Assembly (NCBI GenBank): GCA_024509875.1
Contig: JAMPIV010012175.1
Location: 124,001-188,000, forward strand
DNA: 64,000 nt
DNA from: Oreohelix idahoensis
Lineage: Eukaryota > Mollusca > Gastropoda > Stylommatophora > Oreohelicidae
Direction: 5' to 3'
The number at the start of each line of letters is the position of its first letter. Within the stretch, counting starts at the first letter, position 1. Under the pieces are notes generated by a model. It was given only the letters and a program-made list of their open reading frames with translations. It made no database searches and was not told the origin of the DNA. Below are positions 41,301 through 53,300 of this stretch, piece by piece. Position numbers and translations under genes: made by a program.

Positions 41301-44300
41301 TTCGCCTCGTGTATTAGCGGGCGTACGAAAAAAAAAAAAATTGTTTATCCCGTAACGGGGCTGACGAAAGCTAAGCTGTCAGTCTGCTTCTTGTGTAGAG
41401 TCAGTCCAAAACTCTTAGGGAACATCTACTGTTTGCCCATCTGTTCGTTTATTTAATGATGGTAATTAATTCAGCAGCGGCCGGTTCAGTCTGAAAATTA
41501 TCATCTGTCTCCGTAAGGAATATTTTGCTCTCCTGTTTATTTTACTCTGGATATACTATTTACCACTTTTCTTTGATGCATTTTTTTATTATTTGCATAT
41601 CTTCATACATTACCCCATCTTCTGTTGGCGGTTTTTTCCCTCTCTTTTCACTCACTGGCAAGTTTATTTGCTCCCACACTTCCATGTATATTGCACAAAG
41701 CATTAATCTACTGTATGATCACACTGCTGAATTTAGTTGCTTCCACTGCATGTCACAGATGACAAATGAGGAAGGAACAGGCAGGTTCTTGACAAAACAT
41801 TCTGCACATAATAACAGAACTTGGGAGTGAACTCACCTTTTACACTGGATTTGCGGACGATGAAAATTAAATTCATATTTAGACAGAGAATCATTTTGTA
41901 AACTGATGAGGCACTAATGCATCCCCCTTAAGTAAATTAACCTAATCAATTTTTTTTTTAAACACGAAGACAGGAAATGCAGAATTCTCTGTGAAAGACA
42001 ATACAGACCCCGTTGTGATAAGAATTTAAGTGCGACAAGAATGCCTCATCACAATTTCTCCTCTTACTGACTACATAATGGATTACGAAAACAAATACAA
42101 CCACCAGAAATGGAATTCAGTGCACTCTGACAAAACAGATTGGAGCCCTAGATTTTGCTGACCGTCCACAACAAAAATCAAGCACAAATTAGAATAAGAA
42201 AACAGGATAAGAGTGTCACAGCAACTGAGTCTGACAATCTAGAGAGAAAACAGAAATATTATAAGAATAAATTACAGCTTGACTGCATTTTAACCTTTAT
42301 TACGCTGCGGTCGCAAAATTGCGCCACAGGTATTAATAGTTCTGTCAGCTGCTGGCGCAATTTTGCTACTTTCGGATATAGCTGGTTTTCTGCGATATAA
42401 CATGTGTACACATCATATTACCCCCGGATGTTTAATTTTAATCTTATTTGCAAAAGAGTTCACTTCCGATTCCGATCTGTATTTAGTGACGGGTGTATTC
42501 GCATTTATTTTCTGTATCGAAATCAATCAGCATGGAACAAGCTGCCATTTTCGGTGAAATTTGCATGGATTCTGACTCCGATGACGAGGAGTTTGTTGAA
42601 TGTACTAGCGCTGATATCGGTTCTCAGAATATGGGTGATGGCGGAGATGGGGACGACAGTAGAATGTCATTGCTAGTATGTCTAGCTTTAGGGCCGAATG
42701 TCACTGCTGACGAGATGAGGGCATTTGTTGCTTTGCTACTGATGATGGGTGTAACAAAAAGATCGTCATTTGATTTGTATTGTTCAAATGGCTGTTTCAT
42801 TGGGATGCCAGGGTTCAGGACTCTTCGTTTGTTGGTTTTTAAAAATATTTTTTGTCATCTTTCCATTCCTCTCTTCCTATCACATCTAACATGTACACAA
42901 ACAAAACTTATATCATCAGATTCATCATTCATTTATTTATATAAATTCAAAAAATGATAGCAATTGACCAAGAAACTATAGACGTTACAAGTCACCCACT
43001 ATAAAATAAGGAGCGTTGTGAAAAAGAAAGCAGCTGCAGGGCAAATTTCCGTCATTTTAATGCAGCGTGCTAAAGGATAAGAAAAACCTCCAAAACAGTG
43101 TGTACCAAACGTTTTTGGGTTACCACCCCCTTGGCTCCCAGAGCACATTCCCAGCGCCCTCTCAGGTTTCCTGTCTTACATTAACTTTTTTTTTTAAATG
43201 CTATTACTCGAGACGAAATCTCAGGTTAGTATGTCTAACCTGAGATTGATTTTACGCGAGTATCCTATTTTCCCTGTACGCTGACAGGTGTCCTCTAGCC
43301 ATTCAGGCAGATACTCACCGTCTTCGGAGAGTACCCATTAGAGCTGGGTCAGCTCAGGAGCCATTCAGGCTATTCCAGTCCCTGGTTGTCGACACTTCTT
43401 CAAATTTTCTCGCCACGGCTCGAATTAATCGAGTCTAAATCCCGGTCGGCAACACTCCCCCGATTGCCAGCACAGTGTGGTAATCATTATACCAGCGCGG
43501 CTCCCTTACATTAACTAAAAACTATAAATAGCACCATTGGCTATACTCTTGGCTCTATTGAAACCCTCCTCTTATTTACTAACAGATATCACATTTTCAC
43601 TAGCCGCCATCTCCCAATACTGAGACAATCAAATCTGAAAGAAAGCAAAGTTGGTCCTTTTTGAAGCACCTGCATATATCTTAATTTTTGTCAACTTACA
43701 GCATTCGGAGACATCTTGCCAGTGGACAATCGTCGATAATAATAATAATAAATTCTTTAAGCACCAAACACGGCGCATAAGGCAGAAACCAGTGCTCTCC
43801 AGGTTGTACGTTGTGACGCCACTCCTCTTAGTTCTTGCACATTGTTTAATCCCAACGTTCTTCCTTCTCTTATTATTGTTCTTCTGAGTGTTTCTTTTGG
43901 TCTTCCTTTTTTCCTCTTACCCTCAGGAACCCAAGTGAGCGCCTGCAATGGTATTCTGTTGTTTTGCATTCGTAGGACATGACCGATATATGACCATCTT
44001 CTTTTCCTTATATAGTTGGAGACATATTTCTGCCTAGAGTCTTCTCTTATTTGTCGATTAGTCTTGAATTCTTTCCAACTGATGTTCATGAGTTTTCTAA
44101 GACATTTGTTCTCGAATGTATTCAGCTTGTTCTCCAATGATTTTGTTATTTTCCAACTCTCACAGCCGTATGTTAACACTGAGATAACATTTGAATTAAA
44201 CAATCGTCGATATTAAACTGATAAACACTATTTAGCACTGGTTGTCACTTTCTAAAACTTGCTGATTAAATCTTAGTGAGCTGACCACATCCTTCCTTTT

Positions 44301-47300
44301 GTTAGTTTCTCTTTCTTCAGTGTTGATCGAGTGGACAACAGGGGCTTTGTCATCCTTACGCCTGCTTTATAACACACGATTCCAGTTAGAATTTATGATC
44401 AGCGATAGTTACCTGAGCTCTGGGTGACAAATATATTTGAAACTATGCCTTGCTTAATGATCCTAGTAATGTATCTCATCTTTCCCTTCCTTATGTGTTA
44501 TATCTCATCCTCGCTTACTGATGTTGTGAACTTGGCTATAAGGTGTATGAGAAACAAGGACAAGCGAAATTAGGGAGGAGCTGTGGGTTCGGGTTTATTC
44601 AGGCTACATTCTCCTTTTAAGCATTAAGGCCAGGGCCCTGCATAATCAAAAAACCTTTTACTTGTAAATGTTATATTGAGTAATATTATTGAATTTAGCC
44701 TGTCAAATGCACAAATCAACCTACTTACTACTGAACGTCTCCCTGCCGTCCAATTTTCCTTTATCGCCCCCTTGGATCCACCCAATTACCACTTTGGGAA
44801 ACACTGCTCTACAAGATGTAGACTCATACATTTATCTTGGCAGATACACAAAGTAGGAGGATTGGACCATGGTATCAAAAAAGGAATACAGAAGGAAAGA
44901 TGGTTTTTCACTGCAATGAGAAACATACGGAATTCTATAGAAACCACGTCCAACACAAAAACAGGAACCTGGAATTCAATATCAAGGCAGTCCTCTGAAT
45001 GACTATTGAGACATACAGCATAATAAAAAAATTAAAACCAGGAAGTTACATACTTTCATATACTGGTGATTGTGCACACTAGAAGCATTAAAGTGGTACT
45101 GTAAGATCACCAATGTGAAACTGATCGAAATAACCAGATTGGTGTTACTGAACCAGCAGCATTTGGGCTCTCGCCCTTTGGCCCAATGCCCCGTTGTGGT
45201 ATCTGCATGTTTTCGCAAGTTGTTCTTTTTCTCCATATAAGAAAGATGTTCCACATATCTGGCCTTGGAGGAAGAAGCATTTTCCTAACATTATCGACTG
45301 CTGGGCACTCAAACAGGTGGTGGTCAACAGTTTCATAATGCATGGAGGCATATCTGGAGTCATCCTTATATGACCACCAGCTATGCACAATGCTACAATA
45401 TACTAATGTGGAAGTGAACCTCTGTCTGCAAAGCTAATTACACCCTCACTGACTTAAAATCATCCACACATTTCCAGAGATTCCTCCTGTGGTGAAACTT
45501 GTTGAGAACCCAGCATTGCACATTAAGTTTGGAGAAGTCACTTGAGACCAAAATGCAATTATTTGTATTCGGGAGGATCTCACTACGGACCCAGTGATAG
45601 GCAGGGGAAGTTTGGGGGGGGGGGGGGGGGCACTGTGCAGGATGTGACAATTCCTTAGGAGAGCCCAGTATTTTAGCTCTGCATAATTGGAGAGCCCCCT
45701 TGGATGGTGGGGAATGCACAGTATGCCACGTGCTTCTTACCCCTAGTTTGGGACCCCTATGTGATGATCCTTTGAATGCAAGCCAAGCTGGAGAAACTGG
45801 AGCTCAAGACTTCAACTCAACACGTTTCAGAATGGCAGAAAAGCCACAGAAAAAAACCTAGATCTACAGTGTAGATAATACCAAGGAGTCTTCAACTTGG
45901 CATTGGCTGCAAAACAGAGAGAAGCTTAGCAGCCATAGTTAAACAATAACAACAGTTATTTCACTGGGGTAAGTACATAGCTGGCACTCTAGAGTGCGTT
46001 GTGGTTGGATTCTGTTCAAGTGATTACTGAGTGGATATGTTGCGTCAGATAAATACCAGTGAAACAAGGGTGAAGAAAGGACATACTGGCTAGGACACCA
46101 CACGGAGGAAACTATCTGACAGCACTGCACAGCAGTCTGTTCTGTAATCCCCAAAGTAAAAGAAATGGAGTCTCAAGAAGGGATCTGGAGACAGACCTTA
46201 AAACAAGGTGAAAACACGGAAAGAACGGCTGGCACAGGGCAGATTGTCTTGGCGTGATTTACTGGAAAGTCTCTTTTGCACAGGAAGCTTATGGGTGATG
46301 ATGATGAATGTGATGGTGTTTAGTGCCAGGCTGTGTCAGGAATAGACAGCGTGCACAGAAAATTCATATTTCATAGTGATTACATTAGTGAAGATACTGG
46401 TGAGGGAGATGTCCCTGAGCAGAAGCAGGAAAGTACTACAGGAAGAAAACATAGATAATCAGAATAAATGCAGGAAACGATAAGATCATACTGGACGAAA
46501 CACCACTACAAGATATAGAAATCATAAATACATTGACAGCAGCTTAGACACAGTTGGAGGGACAGAAAATGATATCAAAATAAGAATACAAAAGGCCAGA
46601 GAAGCTTTCAATGCATTGGGAAATATATGGACATCAAAAGAAATCAGGTCCAACACACAAAAATCAAGAATTTTCAATTCAAATGTCAAGTTATGGCTTT
46701 GAAACACGGAGAACAACAAAAACAGTAACCAAAAAGCTGCAAAATTTCATAAACTGATTCTTGCTTAAAATAGAAAGACTGAAGTGGTATGTCAAGATCG
46801 ACGAGTGTGACAGTGGCACTGATAAAATGACTGCTGAACAGAATCTGCTTCAAAGATGCCCAACATATGAGCATCAGAGAAAGCACATGCGACCATTACC
46901 AGTCCTGGAAAAGCTCTATGGAGATATAAGTAGCCTTAAGCTGCCCATTGCTTTCTTTGAACATATTCAAGTTGATGTCTGAGAGTGTACAAAGAAGAAG
47001 TATGTCAAGATCACAAATGTGGAACTGATAACAAGACCCAGACAAGCACCAAAGGAAAAAAGACATGAGAAGATAATGCTGGAGATGGATAGGATACATT
47101 GAGAAAACCACCTGATAACACTGGACAACAGCCAAAATGTATCCGAGACAAAAGTAGCTATTTTTAACTAATTTGGACATGCTGATCACGAATATGAACT
47201 TAAAAATCGCGAATTAGCTCTTGTTTTCAAGTTCCCGGGGTGGGGGGGTGGTGTGTGTGTGTGTTCAGTAGGCTGGTGGCTTCACCTTCCCAGCGTGAAT

Positions 47301-50300
47301 GACCCAGTCCTTCTCTTTTCTATAGCCCTGGCGCGTGATTCCCCACGAGACGGTCAGCCTTGAGCGACAATTGGATGACGCAATCTGTAGCAATCATTGC
47401 AACCACATTTCCCCCTTGTCATCATTTGTGTTGTGGATTCTGTGAGCGCAGACGCGTCGTTCAAGATGCCTTGAGAATGTGTGGACAGTGCGGATTATTT
47501 TTGCTATATTTGCGGACAAATAACTTTGCTATCACAAAGGCGACCCATTACACCGATGATAAAGAAAGCTTACAGCCTTTATTTTGGTTGTGAGATCGGT
47601 GACCAGGACCGGTATTGGGCCCCACACATATGTCGTCAATACCTGTGCAACGAATCTGCGCTGCTGGTTGAACCGAAAAGGATGATCGATGCTTTTTGCA
47701 GTTTCAATGGTGTGGAGGGAACCGACAAACCATCTTAATGATTGCTACTTTTGCATGACTCCTCCAATTGGACATGGTATTTCTAAGAAGAAAAAGCGGC
47801 CTGTGACATATCCGAATATTCCCTCTGCTATGCGGCCAGTGTCTCACGGGGAAGGACTTCCTGTTCTGGACCCACCAGAATCTTATACTCTGGATGATGA
47901 AGAAGATAATAAGGCCTGTGGACATCTGTCACCTGTGTTAGCATCTACATAAAGAGATCCTGATTTCGTGCCTATTGAAGAGTCTGTACAGCCACATACA
48001 ATTACCCAGAGTGAATTGAATGATCTAGTGAGAGATCTGGAATTGCCAAAAAATAAAGCAGAGCTGTTGGGGTCCAGGCTGCAGCAATGGAATCTTCTAG
48101 AAGAGAATGTGCATGTGTCTGTGTTTCGTGCTCGGCAAAAAGATCTGCTTCCATATTTCAAAATGACAGATAACCTCATTGCTTGCGTTGATATAGTGGG
48201 TCTGATGGCAGCACTACACATCAACCACTTGTAGAATCCCACAAGATCTTGCTCCCTCCTCTCAACATCATACTTGGACTAATGAAGAATTTTGGGTACT
48301 TGTGTCTTTATTCTCCCACAGACTAAAATTGTCAAAATTTCGAAGCTAAACGGAGCACCGTACTTTTTCTTACATTTTTTTTCTTACATTCGCGTGAAAA
48401 ATGTCATCGTGCGACAAATCTCTCTCACAGTTCGCCAGTGTTCCTCGTGGGGCTACGTTTTTCCTTAGGCTTAGGAGACTGTGTACTCCGATATGCTTCT
48501 ATAATGATCTCTTGATCAACCATATCTGGGTATTTAAACTGATAATCGATTTCTGGTTGTCTTTGTGTTCGATATTTGCGGGTGTTCTGATAATATTCTG
48601 TGCCATCCGTGTATACCATTTCTCTTTTCGGTGCTTCCAGGTATCCTCCGGGCAATTGTTTAGCTTGTTTTGAACTCTCCGTCTTTCTCCATGGGGGTAT
48701 TATGGTGTGTCGAAGCACTTACACTGAACCTTGGAGGCAGCAGGGGGTGTATTGTGTTGTCTGACGCAGAGACTGATGGGTATGGTTCTGCGAAGTGATG
48801 TTTTGTTTATGAAACCTATCTCGATCAGTCTTACCATCTAGACCAGTGTTTCTCAACCCTGATAGTAGCAACGCCCCCTTTTGACAACTAATATTTTTAA
48901 AAGCCCCCCCCACCCCCCTTTAGCAACCCCTTGCTCTTTATCGTGTATACACAAACACACACACACACACACACACACATACATATATTCCACCATACTT
49001 TTAAAAAAGCAATGCAGTTAATGAGTTATCTTTTCTTATAATATAAAGAAAAGAGAGAAAGCACATTTATAAAAGCGTAGTTATATTAAATATGTGTTTA
49101 AGTATGGAATTATATACACCACAAGTTCATTATCCTTGAATTACAAACTGGCGGAGCAAATGATATAAAATTAATTCTTACAACTCTATCATAATCATAT
49201 CATTTTAACAGAACCTAAATGACTGCATATATATCTTTAAATCTGAATATTTAAGCCTCTCCTTATGTAACCACTTTAAACGTGAAAAAAATTTAAAAAA
49301 TTATTAGTTGATAATAATGATGCAATTATATAAAAATTCACTTACTAATGAAGCTTAATGAGATACTTGCGCTTGGTGTGACTCAGCCAGTTTTGTAATA
49401 ATTGGTTCTAAGTTTGTTAAAATCCTGTTACAAATCTGCAGTCGGTTTCGTTGCTTTTGTAGTAGCAACACTACTGCACTGAACCCCTTCTCTACCCAAT
49501 ACGACGTTGGGAATGCTGTAATTAGCAATTTAGTTTCACACCAAAGAACGGGATACACAAGCCTCTGCTGGATACATAATTTTTCGTAATGTATGTGACT
49601 GAATCGTGCTTTTGCCTCGAAGTCATTTTGTAGCTCAATTAATTCTTCTTGTACATGTTGACTAACTTGTTCCACGTCTGATTCAAACGGATTAATCACC
49701 CAATCCGGTATTATTAGTTCTTGCAAGTCTTTAAATCTTATGCTCATATCATTTTTAATAGCCTCCAAATGACTGCAATAAACCTCTAAATCTGAATCTT
49801 TAAGCCTGTCCCCACCTAACTGCAGTAAACTTGGAAAATGAGAAAGTTCTCGGCGACTAAGATTATTTTTAAATAATGTCAATTTGTTGATGAACCCCAT
49901 GATAATTCCTTTCACTTTAATCAGACTGATCTCATTTCCTTGTAGCTTAAGAAGAACCTCATTTAACTTTTCAAATATATGTAAAAGATAGGCCACATCG
50001 TTTCGCAATACTTCTCTTTCGATGCTAAATTCTTCGTTGATTGAATCCAAAAACTCTACTGGCTCCTGACAATGGTAACATCCCAGGTACTAACATTTTG
50101 CGTTTGGAATCCTTGAAACACTCCATGGGACGCAGGGCAAATAAAAACTATCGTGTTACAAGCTATGCGAAGGGGAATACCTTTTGTAATTGTTTCATAT
50201 TGATTCTTGTAAAAATGTACACAATGCCACCCTGAATGGAAGTAGCGACCCCCAATCGTTGCCTCATCAGAACGCCCCCAGACATCTTGAAAACGCTCCC

Positions 50301-53300
50301 CAGGGGGCGGTACCGCCCCCGTTAAGAAACACTGCTCTAGACCTAACGTGCCATGCAGCAGAGTCAATGGGGTGGCGGGGGGTGTATTGTGTAGTCTGAT
50401 GCGGGGGCGGGGATTGATGGGTATGACTCTCGCCTGCATTATGTCGGTCAGTGTTACCTTGTTTAGTTTTGTAGGTGTCTCGTATGGAGGATGATTGTAC
50501 TTGAGCTATGATAGCACCTCTAGCAATGGTTGTCATTTTACCAGATGTGTTGACTATCATAACCGGGAAGTCTCTGTTTGTTGTGACTTCTGCTATTCCT
50601 TCCGTAATAAATAGCATTGGGTCTTCATTTATATCTTCTCCCGATATGGGTTCCACGTGAACAGTTTGTCCAGGTTTTATATATTGTGACGCTTTGATCC
50701 TACCCTTGGCTATGACTAATGAATTTTGTAAGAGGGTAACCGGGGCTGTTAAACGAATCAATGATGCAATATGGATGTCATCTTGGAGTTCTACATATTC
50801 TTCATTTATTCTTATTTTCCGTAGATTAAAATATATCCGGGCTTGGTGTCTTCCTAGGATAAAATTTCTACTCGTGCCTCTAGTGATAACGAATGCACGT
50901 GTGATTGTCTGGCTGCCAATCTTAAATGTGACATGGGCAATGCCTAAGGATTTCAATTCTTCCCCAGTTACAGAGGCCATATATGTTCTGCAATGCTGGA
51001 ACTGTGCGTATTTCTTTATTTGCTTATAAAATTGTTCCCTTATGAGGCTTACAGATGCTCCTGTATGTATGAGCGCTCTGTAATTCCTGTTCTCAATGGT
51101 GATTAGACAAGCACTTGGGTCGGGATGTATGGGGACTTCATTTTGAGTGCTATTATTGTGAACTAATGGTGGTTCTTTTGTTATTGTGTGGAGTTCATTC
51201 AGTTTTCCTCGCTTTTCATGTTGTATATGGGACCCATGGTTGGAGCTTTTGTTGTTGCTACCCCTGCTTCGGACATGGCTAGAGATCCCTCCTAACGATT
51301 GCCAAATCCGTTTCCCTGCATTGGACGACCTCTGGAGAAACTGTGCTGGGTATTGTGTCTTTGTTGGGCCCAGATTGCCAAATCCGTTTCCCTGCATTGG
51401 ACGACCTCTGGAGAAACTGTGCTGGGTATTGTGTCTTTGTTGGGCCCAGAAAACTCACAAAACTGCACCGTGGTCCTTTTCAGGGCCCAGAAAACCCACA
51501 AAACTGCACCCACCACGGTCCTTTTTAGGGCCCACAAAACTGCACCATGGTCCTGTTTAGGGCCCACAAAACTGTACCCTGGCAAGAAATCCTTTATTTG
51601 TTTTCGCCGCTGGGTGGAGAGGGCTGGGTGGGGAGGGGGGTCCCCTCGCTACACACTGATCCTTGTCAAATACTGACACAATCAGAGCCGGATTAACATA
51701 GTAGCAAAAGTAGCATATGCTACGAGCCCCGCGCTTTTTGGGGCCCCGCGCCAATAAATATGTACATAATTTTTTGGTCATCTTCAAATACAAACCAATG
51801 ATCTTGTGATTTATGCCATCTTTAGCGCCTTTTCATTTGGTGTCACGAAATTGTGAGAGAAAGAGCATAAGAGGGTGACTTAGTGTGACTCTTCATTATT
51901 TTTATCTTAACTGTTTGCGGACGGAAGCAGTCATTTTCTTTGGATTTGTTGAAAGCCTGTACACCTTCTTTTCTGCTTCTACCTACCGGTGGGGTCTCCT
52001 TTCTACTGTATTAAGTGCTGGTGGTACTCATAATAAGTCCCATGTGCCCTTTGTGAAAAGACTGTCAGATACCAGGTGGTCCGCTCTGGCAGATGCAACA
52101 AAAGCACTTTTACACAGCTTTTCTGCAATAAAACAAGTCTTGGATGATATTTCAGATAACAATGATCAGAAGGCAGAGTGTCATCAACAGGCTCGGGGTC
52201 TACTTTCAACCATGATGAAGTTAGAAACAGGAATAATGATCATACTGTGGGAACAAGTATTACAGCGTTTTCAAATGACCAGTGCTTCTTTGCAATCTTC
52301 TGACCAAGATTTGAATACAGCTTGTGCACTCTATGAATCCCTGCGGGGATATATTCAAGCTATGCGGTTGATTTCTTGCCAGGGTAGTTTTGTTGGTTTT
52401 GTGGGCCCTAAACAGGACCGTGGTGCAGTTTTGAGGGCCCTAAAAAAGACCGTGGTGCAGTTTTCTGGGCCCTAAAAAGGACCGTGGTACAGTTTTGTGG
52501 GCCCTAAAAAGGACAGTGGTGGGTGCAGTTTTGTGGGTTTTCTAGGCCCTAAAAAGGACCATGATGGGGAACAGATCACCAAGGATCGCTGAAGCTATGC
52601 ACATATCAGGACATACACATGTTCGTTCGTAGCAGCACAATTTAAAGAGGAGGCCAAAATTCTGTAATGTCATGAAGGATACTGTCAAACGGGTCTGACT
52701 GAAGAACTTTATTCCGATATGTCGCCACAAAAAGTCACACATGTAGTGAAGTCTCTAACACTTCACTCTCCTGCATCATACAGCGAGTCTTACTGTAGTG
52801 AAGTCTCTAACACTTCACTCCCCTGTATCATACAGCTGGTCTTAATGTAGTGAAGTCTCTAACACTTCACTCCCCTGTATCATACAGCTGGTCTTACTGT
52901 AGTGAAATCTCTAACACTTCACTCCCCTGTATCATAAAGCTGGTCTTACTGTAGTGAAGTCTCTAACACTTCACTCCCCTGCATCATACAGCTGGTCTTA
53001 CTGTAGTGAAGTCTCTAACACTTCACTCATCTGTATCATAAAGCTGGTGTTATCTGTAGTGAAGTCTCTAACACTTCACTCCCCTGTATCATACAACTGG
53101 CCTTACTGTAGTGAAGTCTCTAACACTTCACTCCCCTGCATCATACAACTGGCCTTACTGTAGTGAAGTCTCTAACACTTCACTCCCCTGTATCATACAG
53201 CTGGTTTTACTGTAGTGAAGTCTGTAACACTTCACTCCCCTGTATCATACAGCTGGTCTTACTGTAGTGAAGTCTGTAACACTTCACTCCAATGCATCAT

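Larger units (their letters stand above)
43096..44806. mobile_element. hAT element with two nested insertions
   Basis: Termini CAGTGTGTACCAAACG and, reversed, CAGTGTTTCCCAAAG, both followed by CCCCCTTGG / CCAAGGGGGC blocks. The 8-bp flanks CTCCAAAA (43088-43095) and CTCTACAA (44807-44814) agree at 6 of 8. Contains SINE-A (43187-43504) and an RTE tail (43739-44199). No transposase seen. Confidence 0.7.
42095..45140 (+). mobile_element. LINE-L copy broken by nested piggyBac and hAT insertions
   Basis: The left piece (42095-42290) has the GGAATTCAGTGCACTCTGAC and CTAGATTTTGCTGACC RT-palm block seen at 25240. The middle piece is 43077-43095. The right piece starts at 44807 with a [13 protein letters not shown] frame, then [20 protein letters not shown]. 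Removing 42294-43076 and 43096-44806 makes the pieces collinear. Confidence 0.65.
48844..50334 (-). mobile_element. Charlie/ZBED-type hAT, deletion derivative
   Basis: Termini CAGTGTTTCTCAACCC and, reversed, CAGTGTTTCTTAACGG. 8-bp flanks ATCTAGAC (48836-48843) and CTCTAGAC (50335-50342) contain the TCTAGA preferred by Charlie hATs. Contains an AC microsatellite near 48956-48980. Confidence 0.9.

Noticed and set aside
48844..50334. Host ZBED5/FAM200-like gene
   Set aside because: Inverted termini and TCTAGA duplication show it is a hAT transposon copy, not a domesticated gene.
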